NCBI RefSeq assembly: GCF_042657065.1
Contig: NZ_JBHSNF010000003.1
Location: forward strand, 124,001 to 188,000
Reading direction: 5' to 3'
DNA: 64,000 bases
Source of the DNA: Rhodanobacter ginsengisoli
Lineage (GTDB): Bacteria > Pseudomonadota > Gammaproteobacteria > Xanthomonadales > Rhodanobacteraceae
In this document: piece after piece, positions 27,116-35,686 of the stretch
How the letters are laid out: each line of letters begins with the position of its first letter
Position numbering within the stretch: position 1 is the first letter of the stretch
The notes under the pieces: generated by a model
Told to the model about the DNA's origin: nothing
The model's input: the letters and a program-made list of their open reading frames with translations, nothing else
Database searches by the model: none
Position numbers and translations under genes: made by a program

Positions 27116-27435
27116 TGAATGTGATCTTTCCACCGACCAGCCGCTACGCACTGACGCCGACCGCGACGTTCGTGCGCGCCGACGGTACGCCGCTGGTCTA
27201 TCTCCGGCGTCGCTTCGTGCCGCCGCCGGAAGACCTGGCCCTGCTGCAATGGCACCGGGTGGTGCAGGGCGAGCGGCTGGACAATATCGCCGCGAAGTAT
27301 CTGGGCGACCCCGAACAATTCTGGCGCCTGTGCGACGCGAACCGCGCGCTGCGCCCCGCGGAGATGACCGGGACGATCGGGCGGGAACTGCGCATCACTC
27401 TGCCCGAGGGCATCCCGGGGGTGCCGCATGCTTGA
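27115..27435 (+). CDS. LysM-domain baseplate protein
   Basis: Encodes 106 residues. The C-terminal half is one LysM motif (WHRVVQGERLDNIAAKYLGD, then FWRLCDANRALRP and GRELRITLP). The N-terminal half is short and beta-rich with YLRRRFVPPPEDL. LysM proteins in contractile tails (T4 gp53, Afp7-like) glue hub and wedge together. It overlaps the preceding adaptor gene by one base and the hub gene by eight bases, so all three are probably translated together. Confidence 0.88.
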   Translation: MNVIFPPTSRYALTPTATFVRADGTPLVYLRRRFVPPPEDLALLQWHRVVQGERLDNIAAKYLGDPEQFWRLCDANRALRPAEMTGTIGRELRITLPEGIPGVPHA

Positions 27436-28564
27436 GGGAATCCACCTGACCTTGCTGGTCGGCCCGGTGGTGCCGGTGCCGGTGCCGCAGGTCGTGCTCG
27501 ATGCGTTGGTCCAGGTCGAGGTGAACGCACCGGACGAGGCAGCCGGCGCATTCACCCTGCAGTTCACGCTCAGCGTGCAGTCGCCGCTGCATACGCTGTT
27601 CCTGCTCAGCGGTGGCGGTGTGGTGCCGCTGCTGCGGGTGATCGTGGTGGTCACCGTGAATGGCACGCCGCAGGTGCTGATCGACGGCGTGGTGACGAGG
27701 ACCGAGGTGCTGCCGGGGGCGGACCAGCGTCACACCACGCTGCAGGTGACCGGCGACGATCTCACCGCGGTGATGCAGAAGCTGGAGTATTCCGGCTTGC
27801 CGGGCCTGCCGTATCCGGCGATGCCGGCCGAGGCGATCGTGGCGCTGATCCTGGCCAAGTACGCCTTCCTCGGCATCGTGCCGCTGGTGATCCCCAGCAT
27901 CGCGCTCGACGTGCCGATTCCGACCAATCGCATCCCGACCCAGCAGGGCAGCGACCTGGACTACATCCGTACGCTGGCTGAGCGCGTCGGCTACGTGTTC
28001 TATCTCGATCCCGGGCCGGCGCCGGGCAGCAGCATCGCGTACTGGGGACCGAAGGTGAAGGTCGGCGTGCCGCAGCCGGCATTGAATGCGGACATGGACG
28101 CGGCCAGCAATGTCGAGCAGCTCAGCTTCAGCTACAACGGCAACGCACGCAGCCTGCCGATCGTCTACGTCCAGGATGAGCAGACCAAGATTCCGCTGCC
28201 GATTCCGATTCCGGACGTCGGTCCGCTCAATCCGCCGCTGGGCCTGATCGATCCGCCGCCGCAGACGTTCCGCCCGCTGCCGGAGACGGCGAAATACACG
28301 CCGGTGCGCGCGATGCTGCTGGGCCTGGCCGAGGCGGCGAAATCGGCCGACACCGTGACCGGCCGCGGCAGCCTCGACGTGACCCGCTACGGCCGCGTGC
28401 TGAAGTCGCGCCAGCTGGTTGGCGTGCGCGGCGTCGGCCCGGCGTTCGACGGCCTGCACTACGTCAGCCAGGTGCGTCACACGATCAGGCGCGGCGAGTA
28501 CAAGCAGAGCTTCGAGCTGTCGCGCAAGGGCCTCGTCTCCACCGTGCCGCTGGTGCCGTCATGA
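27428..28564 (+). CDS. Baseplate hub protein (gpD/gp27-like)
   Basis: Encodes 378 residues. The sequence has beta-rich hub features: LQFTLSVQSPLHTLFLL, LIDGVVTRTEVLPG, LQVTGDDLTAVMQKLE, and the following helix MPAEAIVALILAKY. In the C-terminal half GLHYVSQVRHTIRRGEYKQSFELSR closes the domain. This resembles phage late-control D/gp27 and the N-terminal part of Afp8/VgrG. The gp5-type spike part is a separate gene right after (ATGA overlap). It forms the trimeric hub under the tube. Confidence 0.88.
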   Translation: MLEGIHLTLLVGPVVPVPVPQVVLDALVQVEVNAPDEAAGAFTLQFTLSVQSPLHTLFLLSGGGVVPLLRVIVVVTVNGTPQVLIDGVVTRTEVLPGADQRHTTLQVTGDDLTAVMQKLEYSGLPGLPYPAMPAEAIVALILAKYAFLGIVPLVIPSIALDVPIPTNRIPTQQGSDLDYIRTLAERVGYVFYLDPGPAPGSSIAYWGPKVKVGVPQPALNADMDAASNVEQLSFSYNGNARSLPIVYVQDEQTKIPLPIPIPDVGPLNPPLGLIDPPPQTFRPLPETAKYTPVRAMLLGLAEAAKSADTVTGRGSLDVTRYGRVLKSRQLVGVRGVGPAFDGLHYVSQVRHTIRRGEYKQSFELSRKGLVSTVPLVPS

Positions 28565-29067
28565 GCAAGTACTACGGCAAGTACCGCGGCACCGTGCTGC
28601 AGAACGTGGATCCCGAACAGCGCGGCCGCATCCAGGCGATGGTGCCGGACGTGTCCGGCCTGTTGCCGTCGAGCTGGGCGATGCCGTGCGTGCCGATCGC
28701 CGGCAAGCAGAGCGGTGTGTACGTGGTGCCGCAGATCGGCGCGGGCGTGTGGATCGAGTTCGAGCAGGGCGATCCGGACTACCCGATCTGGACCGGCGGC
28801 TTCTGGGGTAGCGCGGCCGAGGTGCCGGCACTGGCGCTGGCCGGCAATCCGGCCAGCCCGAGCCTGGTGCTGCAGTCGGGCCTGCAGAACGCGATCTCGA
28901 TCAGCGACCTGCCCGGACCGACCGGCGGGATTCTTCTGAAAAGCGTGACCGGGGCCATGATCGTGGTCAACGAGATCGGCATCACGATCTCCAACGGCCA
29001 GGGCGCCACCATCGTGCTGGCGGGGCCGACGGTGACGATCAACAACGGGGCACTGGTGGTGACCTGA
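28561..29067 (+). CDS. Spike protein with gp5/VgrG-type OB-fold
   Basis: Encodes 168 residues. The N-terminal KYRGTVLQNVDPEQRGRIQA, then WAMPCVPIAGKQSGVYVVPQ and GVWIEFEQGDPDYPIWTGGFWG are signatures of the OB-fold base of contractile-tail spikes. The C-terminal third (SVTGAMIVVNEIGITISN, then GPTVTINNGALVVT) is a short beta-helix that would form the trimeric needle. The missing lysozyme domain and short needle fit eCIS spikes. It overlaps the hub gene. Confidence 0.92.
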   Translation: MSKYYGKYRGTVLQNVDPEQRGRIQAMVPDVSGLLPSSWAMPCVPIAGKQSGVYVVPQIGAGVWIEFEQGDPDYPIWTGGFWGSAAEVPALALAGNPASPSLVLQSGLQNAISISDLPGPTGGILLKSVTGAMIVVNEIGITISNGQGATIVLAGPTVTINNGALVVT

Positions 29068-29078
29068 GGAGGTGGGCG

Positions 29079-29402
29079 ATGCCGGGTTTCGTGATCCATG
29101 TCGGTGCCAGCGTGCTCTGTGCGCACGGCGGCCAGGCACAGGCCAGCACACCGAATCCGCGCGTCACCGTCAGCGGCCAGCCCAGCGTGACGATGCCGCC
29201 GCCCTGGCTGGTGGCCGGCTGTGCGTTGCCGCCGCCACCGGCGGCGAACGGGCCGTGCGTGACCGCGCAGTTCGTCAGCGCCGCCACCCGGGTGAGCTCG
29301 AACGGCCAGCCGTTGTTGCTGTTCGACAGCCAGGCGATCTGCGCGCCCACCGGCACGCCGCTGCTGATCGTCGCCAGCCAGACGCGCGTCACCGCGATGT
29401 GA
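29079..29402 (+). CDS. PAAR-like spike tip protein
   Basis: Encodes 107 residues. It begins FVIHVGASVLCAHGGQAQ, with NPRVTVSGQPSVTMPPPWLVAGC following, then CVTAQFVSAATRVSSNGQPL and DSQAICAPTGTPL. Three or four Cys/His near CAHGG and AGC could bind a metal. This short family occurs directly after the spike gene in eCIS loci and is thought to cap the needle like Afp10/PAAR. It lies 11 bp after the spike gene. Confidence 0.82.
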   Translation: MPGFVIHVGASVLCAHGGQAQASTPNPRVTVSGQPSVTMPPPWLVAGCALPPPPAANGPCVTAQFVSAATRVSSNGQPLLLFDSQAICAPTGTPLLIVASQTRVTAM

Positions 29403-29409
29403 GGACTCC

Positions 29410-29781
29410 ATGAACGCTCATCTGAACATCGACTACCCGATGCACTTCGATCCCCGCGGCCGCACGGCCGCAACCGATGACGACGATCACGTGCGCGACA
29501 TGATCGAGCAGCTGCTGTTCACCAGTCCCGGCGAACGGGTCAATCGTCCGGATTTCGGCAGCGGCCTGCTGCAGCTGGTGTTTGCGCCGAACAGCCCCGA
29601 GCTGGCGGCCGCGCTGCAGTTCACCGTGCAGGCGGCGCTGCAGCGCTGGCTCGGCGACGTGATCGACGTCGGCGCGCTGACGGTCGTGGCCAACGACTCG
29701 ACCCTGCAGGTCGATCTGAGTTACACCGTGCGCGCCAGCGGCGACACGCGCAGCGACAGCTTCGTGCGGAGCCTGCCATGA
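29410..29781 (+). CDS. Baseplate wedge protein, gp25/GPW family (Afp9-like)
   Basis: Encodes 123 residues. The helix DHVRDMIEQLLFTSPGERVNRPDFGSGL is a canonical gp25 signature, in particular LLFTSPGERVNRPDFG. Also seen are QFTVQAALQRWLGD and a C-terminal strand pair LQVDLSYTVRASGD. gp25 starts sheath assembly on the baseplate. It overlaps the following baseplate gene (ATGA). Confidence 0.95.
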   Translation: MNAHLNIDYPMHFDPRGRTAATDDDDHVRDMIEQLLFTSPGERVNRPDFGSGLLQLVFAPNSPELAAALQFTVQAALQRWLGDVIDVGALTVVANDSTLQVDLSYTVRASGDTRSDSFVRSLP

Positions 29782-32528
29782 ATGCCGCGAACGACGGCGT
29801 CAGCCTCGGCGCGGTCGGCTGCGCGCCGCTGCCGCGGTGCAGCGTGCCGGCGCGGCGCGAGCGGCTGCATCGCGCCGGCACGCTCAACGGCATCGACTAC
29901 GTCGAAGTCGGCGACGATGGCGTCAGCCTGTGCGTGCATCTGTTCGGCGCGATTCCGCCGGGGCTCGGCGTGGCCCATGTGCGGGTCAGCGGCGGCGACC
30001 GCATCACCGGCCTGCGCGCACTCAGCGTCAACGTCGAGGACGAGCCGGACCTGCACGACGAGGCCTGCCTGCGCGTGGTGCTGGACCGCGAGGGCGACCA
30101 CACCGCGTATTGCCTGTGCCTCGTCGATGCCTCCTCGGGCAACGATCCGGCGAGCTGGCTGGCGTATCCGGGTTTCGACCCGCGCTATGCCTGCGCCAGC
30201 CTGCAGTTCCGCCTCGATTGCGCGAAATCGTACGACTGCGCCACGGCACCGTCGTGCGTGTCGCCCGCGCCGGCCCTGGCTGAGATCAACTACCTGGCGA
30301 GGGACTACCAGAGTTTCCGCCAGCTGCTGCTGGACCGCATCGCGCTGGACATGCCGGCCTGGCAGGAGCGGCACGTACCGGACCTGGGCATTGCCCTGAT
30401 CGAGACGCTGGCGTATACCGCCGACCATCTCAGCTACTTCCAGGACGCGGTGGCCACCGAGGCGTATCTCGGCACCGCGCGTCGGCGCATTTCGGTGCGC
30501 CGGCATGCGCGGCTGGTCGATTACCGCATGCACGAGGGCTGTAACGCGCGGGCGCTGGTGACGCTGGCGTCGACGAACGACCTGAGCCTCGAGCTGGACA
30601 ATCTGCTGCTGCTGGTGCCCCCACCGAATCAGCACGATGCGCAGTCCGGCGTGATCGACGCGACCCGGCTCGAGGCGGCGCGGGCACACGGCGCGCTGTT
30701 GTTCGAACCGATGCGGCTGGACGGGGTCACCCGCTTCGCCGTGGTCGCCGCGCACAGTGCGATCCGCCTGCATACCTGGGGCGACGAGATGTGCTGCCTG
30801 CCGCGCGGCAGCACGCGCACCACCCTGGTCGATGCGCCATGGCCGCCGGCGCCGACGGCAACGCCGCGGGAGACCACCGCGGCGAACGATGCCGCCGAAG
30901 AAGCCGCGCCGAGCCGGGTGCTGAAGCTGGCGGTTGGAGACCTGCTGATCTTCGAGGAAGTGCTGGGGCCGCAGACCGGCAACCCGGCCGACGCCGACCC
31001 GGCCCACCGGCACGCGGTGCGGCTGACGGACGTCCAGACGTCCGTCGATCCGCTCGATGGAACGTTGGTGCTGGAGATCGGCTGGGATGCCTGCGACGCG
31101 CTGCCGTTCGACCTGTGCCTGTCGGTGCGCACACCGTCGCCGGAGTGTGCCTGGTTGCACGATGTCAGCGTGGCCCGGGGCAATGTTCTGCTGGTCGATC
31201 ACGGCGAGCATTTGCGCGGTCAATGCATGTCCACGGCCATCTGCGCGCCCGATGGTCGCGACGGCGACTATCCCGGGTTGACCGCGGCACTCGCCGCGCT
31301 GCCGGATGCCTGCCCGCGCTGCGAGGCGCTTGCCGAGGACTGCTGGCTGGTACCCGGTACCGTGCAGTACGGCTGCTGCCGCTGCGAAGGCGCCGTGCAG
31401 GACGTGGGGCGTCCGCCGACCGATACCGGTCACGTGCTGCCCGGTGCGCCGCTGACCTGGGCCGAGCCGCTGCCGCTGCACGCGCCGGTATGCGAGCTGC
31501 TCGCACGGGATCCGCGTGGCGCGCTGCCCCAGCTGAGCGTTTACGGCGGCCGGCTCGACGCGGTGCTGGTCGACGGTACGCCGGACCCGCGCTGGCAGTG
31601 GCAGGCTCGCTGCGATCTGCTGGAGAGCGGGCCGGACGATCGTCATTTCGTGGTCGAGATCGACGACGACGGCGCCGCGCACCTGCGCTTCGGTGACGGG
31701 GTGCTGGGGCAGCAGCCGCAGGCGGGGGATTTCTTCCGCGCCGCCCCGCGCATCGGCAACGGCGGTGCCGGCAACGTCGGTCGCGACAGCATCGTATGGC
31801 TGGCGCTGAAGTCCGGTTTGCTGGCGGCCGAGTTGCAACCACGCAATCCGCTGCCGGCCAGCGGCGGCACCGATCCGGAAACGCTGGCCGAAGTGAAGAT
31901 GTACGCGCCCGGCGCGTTCCGGGCGACGCCGTTGCGCGCGATCGTCGCCGACGACTACGCGATGTTCGCGGCGCAGTCGCCGCAAGTGCAGGGCGCCGCC
32001 GCCGCGCTGGAGTGGAGCGGCAGCTGGTACGCGGCGGACGTGGTGCTCGATCCGCTCGCTTGCGAGAGCCTGCCGCCCGGGCTGGCGCGCACGATCAGGG
32101 CGCAACTGCAGCGCGTGCGCCGGATCGGCCATGACGTCGAGGTACGCGCCGCCTGCTACGTGCCCTTGCAGGTCGAGCTGTTCGTCTGCGTGCTGCCGGA
32201 TTTCCTGCGCGCCCACGTCGAGGCGGAGCTGCTCGACCGGTTCACTGCGGGCCTGCGCCGGGACGGCCTGCCCGGCTTCTTCCATCCGGACCGGCTGCGC
32301 CTGGGCGCGCCGGTGTTCGTCAGCGCGTTGCTGGCCGAGGCGCAGGCGATCACCGGCGTGGCGCATGTCGAGGTCACCACGCTGACCCGCGTCGACGGCG
32401 GCCATTCCGGCGAGGTGCCCGACGATGGTGTGCTGCACCTGGCCGCGCGCGAGATCGCGCGGGCCGACAACGACCCGGATCATCCCGACCACGGAAGCAT
32501 CGCGTTCATGCTGGGAGGTGGCCGATGA
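29778..32528 (+). CDS. Large baseplate assembly protein 1 (J/gp6-like, Afp11-type)
   Basis: Encodes 916 residues. The region around 170-260 has EINYLARDYQSFRQLLLDRI, then YTADHLSYFQDAVATEAYLG and RRHARLVDYRMHEGCNARA, the typical start of 'putative baseplate assembly protein' in eCIS. The C-terminal third (GGTDPETLAEVKMYAPGAFR, then VADDYAMFAAQSPQVQGA) is baseplate J-like. A cysteine-rich insertion (about 505-535, CPRCEALAEDC then GCCRCEG) could bind metal. It overlaps the genes on both sides. Confidence 0.92.
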   Translation: MNAANDGVSLGAVGCAPLPRCSVPARRERLHRAGTLNGIDYVEVGDDGVSLCVHLFGAIPPGLGVAHVRVSGGDRITGLRALSVNVEDEPDLHDEACLRVVLDREGDHTAYCLCLVDASSGNDPASWLAYPGFDPRYACASLQFRLDCAKSYDCATAPSCVSPAPALAEINYLARDYQSFRQLLLDRIALDMPAWQERHVPDLGIALIETLAYTADHLSYFQDAVATEAYLGTARRRISVRRHARLVDYRMHEGCNARALVTLASTNDLSLELDNLLLLVPPPNQHDAQSGVIDATRLEAARAHGALLFEPMRLDGVTRFAVVAAHSAIRLHTWGDEMCCLPRGSTRTTLVDAPWPPAPTATPRETTAANDAAEEAAPSRVLKLAVGDLLIFEEVLGPQTGNPADADPAHRHAVRLTDVQTSVDPLDGTLVLEIGWDACDALPFDLCLSVRTPSPECAWLHDVSVARGNVLLVDHGEHLRGQCMSTAICAPDGRDGDYPGLTAALAALPDACPRCEALAEDCWLVPGTVQYGCCRCEGAVQDVGRPPTDTGHVLPGAPLTWAEPLPLHAPVCELLARDPRGALPQLSVYGGRLDAVLVDGTPDPRWQWQARCDLLESGPDDRHFVVEIDDDGAAHLRFGDGVLGQQPQAGDFFRAAPRIGNGGAGNVGRDSIVWLALKSGLLAAELQPRNPLPASGGTDPETLAEVKMYAPGAFRATPLRAIVADDYAMFAAQSPQVQGAAAALEWSGSWYAADVVLDPLACESLPPGLARTIRAQLQRVRRIGHDVEVRAACYVPLQVELFVCVLPDFLRAHVEAELLDRFTAGLRRDGLPGFFHPDRLRLGAPVFVSALLAEAQAITGVAHVEVTTLTRVDGGHSGEVPDDGVLHLAAREIARADNDPDHPDHGSIAFMLGGGR

Positions 32529-35500
32529 GCTGCTGTAGCGCCTGTGGCGAACACGCCTGTGCCTGCGGTTGCGGCGCCCGCGTCCGCACGCCGTTGCCGT
32601 TGAGCAACCGGCCGGGGCTGGCCAGCCTCGACTATCGCGTGGGTACCTACGCCGACTTCCGCGCCACCATGCAGGACGACCTCAGCGATGCCGCGCTGCC
32701 GGCACTGGCCGGGCTGCGCACGCGCGAGACCGACGATCCGGCGATGGCCCTGCTCGACGCCTGGGCGGTCACCGCCGACGTGCTGAGTTTCTACCAGGAG
32801 CGCATCGCCAACGAAGGTTTCCTGCGCACCGCCACCGAGCGGCGCTCGGTGCTGGAGTTGGCACGGCTGCTCGACTACCGCCTGCGTCCGGGCGTGGCGG
32901 CCAGCGTCTATCTCGCCTATACGGTGGAGAAGGATTCGCCGCCGGTGACGATTCCCGCCGGCGCTGCCGCGCAGTCGATCCCCGCCCCCGGCGAGCAGAT
33001 GCAGACGTTCGAGACCGCCGAGCCGCTGGATGCTCGCTTCGAATGGAATGCGCTGCAGCCGCGGTTGACCCGACCGCAGGACATTTCGCTGGACACCATT
33101 GCCGGGCTCGACGAGCTGTGGTTCGCCGGCACCGCGACGCAGCTGAAGCTCAACGACCGGCTGCTGTTCCTGTTCGGCGACCTGGCCACCGGCACGCAGG
33201 CATTGCGCCGGGTGCAGTCGGTCGAGGTGCAGCAGGCCAGCGCGCGCAGTCGCGTCGTGCTGCAGCCGCTGGATGCGATCACGGTGAAGATCGTTGCCGC
33301 GGCGAACCAGGCGATCACCAGCCTGGCTACATCGGGCGCTGGCCCCCATCGGATGGAGTGGCTGCAGGCACTCGAATCGGTGCGGCAGACCTTGTTGCTG
33401 GGTGGCGACCATGGCGGCAGCTACGACGAACTGCTGGGGCCGCCGTTCGGACACGATCAACCGCCCAGCGGGCCGTCTGCCATCGACACCTTCAAGAACG
33501 CGGTGGAAGCGGCATTCGGGATGAGCTCGCCACCGGCGGGATCGTTCACCAGTTTTGGCGCGTTGTTCGGCGCGTTGACTCTCAACCGCACGCTGCAGCC
33601 GGCCAACAGCCTGCGCCTGCCGCGCAGTGTGGCCACCGCGCTGGGTACGGCCAGCGACACGCGTCCGCAGCTGCTGCTGAATTTCGCGCCGGCGTTGATC
33701 GGCAGCTTCTATCGCGCCTGGACCAGCGTGCCGCAGGGCCAGCCGTCGCCGGCATTGAGCGGGGTGTATGCGATGCGCGTGTCGGCCTCGCTGTTTGGCT
33801 ACAACGCACCCCACATCATGGGGCTGGGCCTCAACACCGACGCCAACACCAAGGCCACCGTGCCGTACGTCTCCATGCCCGACGGCGACTGGAACACCTC
33901 GACCAGCCACAACGGCTCGGCTTCCGAACAGGATGATCGCGTGCAATTGGACAGCGCCTACGACGGCATCACGGCAGGCAGCTATCTGTTGATCCAGCAG
34001 ATCGATCAGCCGGTGCCCCAGGTGGTTCAGGTGAAGAGTGCCCAGGTGCACCCGCGCAGCGACTATGGCATCAGCGGCAAGACCACTGACATCGTGGTGG
34101 TCGATCCCATGGCGAACGATGCGTTGCCGGTGTGGCCAGCGCCGACCATGGCTACCGTGCGCAGCGCCCAGGTATACGCACAGAGCGAACCGCTGCCCCT
34201 GGCCGAGCTGGCGATCACCGACACGGTCGGCGCCGTTGCAGCGAACGACAGCTCGTCCCCGATCACCGGGGACGGCGCCACCCGACTCACCCTCGACGGT
34301 GCAGTCGACGGACTGAAGGCAGGCCGCTGGGTGATCGTTTCCGGTACCCGCAGCGACGTGCCGGGCACCGATGCGGTGACGGCTGCCGAGCTGGTGATGC
34401 TGGCGGCGGTGGAGCAGGGTGTGGATGCGCAGTTGCCCGGCGACACCGTGCACAGCACCCTGGTATTCGCCAACCGGGGCCTGGCCTACAGCTACCGGCG
34501 CGACAGCGTGACGGTGTACGCCAACGTGGTGCGCGCCACCCATGGCCAGACCCGCCACGAGGTACTCGGCAGCGGCAACGGCGCCGTGCCGATGCAGGCG
34601 TTCGCGTTGAAGCAGTCGCCGCTGACGTTTGTCTCGGCGGCGACCGTCGACGGCGTGCAGAGCACGCTGAGCGTGCGCGTCAACGACGTGCAGTGGCGGG
34701 AGACGCGCAACCTCGCCTTCGCCGGCGCGGCCGAGCGCCGTTTCGTCACCGCCACCGACGACAGCGGCACGACCCGGGTGGTGTTCGGCGACGGCGATCA
34801 CGGCGCGCGGCTGCCGACCGGGATCGAGAACATCACCGCGAGCTACCGCAACGGCATCGGCTCGCCAGGCAACGTCGACGCGCGGCAGATCAGCCTGCTG
34901 GCGACCCGGCCGCTGGGCGTGAAGGCGGTGATCAATCCGTTGCGCGCCTCCGGCGGTGCCGATCCCGAGACGCGCGACCAGGCACGTGCCAACGTGCCGC
35001 TGGCGGTGCTGGCGCTGGACCGGCTGGTGTCGGTGCCGGACTATGCCGACTTCGCACGCAGCTTCGGCGGGGTCGGCAAGGCGGCGGCGATCAAGCTCGG
35101 CAACCTGGTGCAGGTCACCATCGCGGGCGCCGCCGATGCGCCGATCGAGCTCGGCTCCGATCTCTATCGCAACCTGCTGCAGGCGCTGCAGCGCTATGGC
35201 GACCCGTCGCTGCCGTTGCGTCTGGCGGTGCGCGAGCTGCTGGCGTTGACCGTGAGTGCCAAGGTCGGTCTCGCCGATGGCTATGCATGGGAGCCGGTCG
35301 AGCCGCTGCTGCGTGCGGCCCTGCTCGACGCGTTCGGCTTCGAGCGGCGCGCGCTGGCGCAGGACGTCTACCTCAGCGAGATCGTCGCCTGCATGCAGGC
35401 GGTACGCGGCGTGGCCTGGGTCGACGTCGATGCATTCGGCAGCCTCGACGAGGCGACCCTGCTGGCCGGTTTCGGCGACGACGGTACCGACAGCAAGGGC

Positions 35501-35686
35501 CAGGGCGACGGCGCTCCGTTGCTGCTGTCGCGCCAGGCTGCGCCGGCGACCGCGTCCGCCATTCCGCCGCGGGTGCAGGTATTGCCCGCACGCTACGACA
35601 GCGACGGCAAGCTGCAGCCGGCGCAGCTCGCCTACCTGCCGCCGAACGTTCCCGACACGCTGCTGCTGCAGGAGGCCACGCCATGA
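32525..35686 (+). CDS. Large baseplate assembly protein 2 (J/gp6-like, Afp12-type) with Cys-rich N-terminus
   Basis: Encodes 1053 residues. The first 20 residues, MSCCSACGEHACACGCGARV, hold eight cysteines and one histidine, a dense potential metal site. Next come LDYRVGTYADFRATM and LLDAWAVTADVLSFYQERIA. The C-terminal part is J-like: FGDGDHGARLPTGIENITAS, RASGGADPETRDQARANVPL, then VSVPDYADFARSFGGVG. With the previous gene it would build the wedge ring. The two share domain order and are distant paralogues. Confidence 0.92.
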   Translation: MSCCSACGEHACACGCGARVRTPLPLSNRPGLASLDYRVGTYADFRATMQDDLSDAALPALAGLRTRETDDPAMALLDAWAVTADVLSFYQERIANEGFLRTATERRSVLELARLLDYRLRPGVAASVYLAYTVEKDSPPVTIPAGAAAQSIPAPGEQMQTFETAEPLDARFEWNALQPRLTRPQDISLDTIAGLDELWFAGTATQLKLNDRLLFLFGDLATGTQALRRVQSVEVQQASARSRVVLQPLDAITVKIVAAANQAITSLATSGAGPHRMEWLQALESVRQTLLLGGDHGGSYDELLGPPFGHDQPPSGPSAIDTFKNAVEAAFGMSSPPAGSFTSFGALFGALTLNRTLQPANSLRLPRSVATALGTASDTRPQLLLNFAPALIGSFYRAWTSVPQGQPSPALSGVYAMRVSASLFGYNAPHIMGLGLNTDANTKATVPYVSMPDGDWNTSTSHNGSASEQDDRVQLDSAYDGITAGSYLLIQQIDQPVPQVVQVKSAQVHPRSDYGISGKTTDIVVVDPMANDALPVWPAPTMATVRSAQVYAQSEPLPLAELAITDTVGAVAANDSSSPITGDGATRLTLDGAVDGLKAGRWVIVSGTRSDVPGTDAVTAAELVMLAAVEQGVDAQLPGDTVHSTLVFANRGLAYSYRRDSVTVYANVVRATHGQTRHEVLGSGNGAVPMQAFALKQSPLTFVSAATVDGVQSTLSVRVNDVQWRETRNLAFAGAAERRFVTATDDSGTTRVVFGDGDHGARLPTGIENITASYRNGIGSPGNVDARQISLLATRPLGVKAVINPLRASGGADPETRDQARANVPLAVLALDRLVSVPDYADFARSFGGVGKAAAIKLGNLVQVTIAGAADAPIELGSDLYRNLLQALQRYGDPSLPLRLAVRELLALTVSAKVGLADGYAWEPVEPLLRAALLDAFGFERRALAQDVYLSEIVACMQAVRGVAWVDVDAFGSLDEATLLAGFGDDGTDSKGQGDGAPLLLSRQAAPATASAIPPRVQVLPARYDSDGKLQPAQLAYLPPNVPDTLLLQEATP

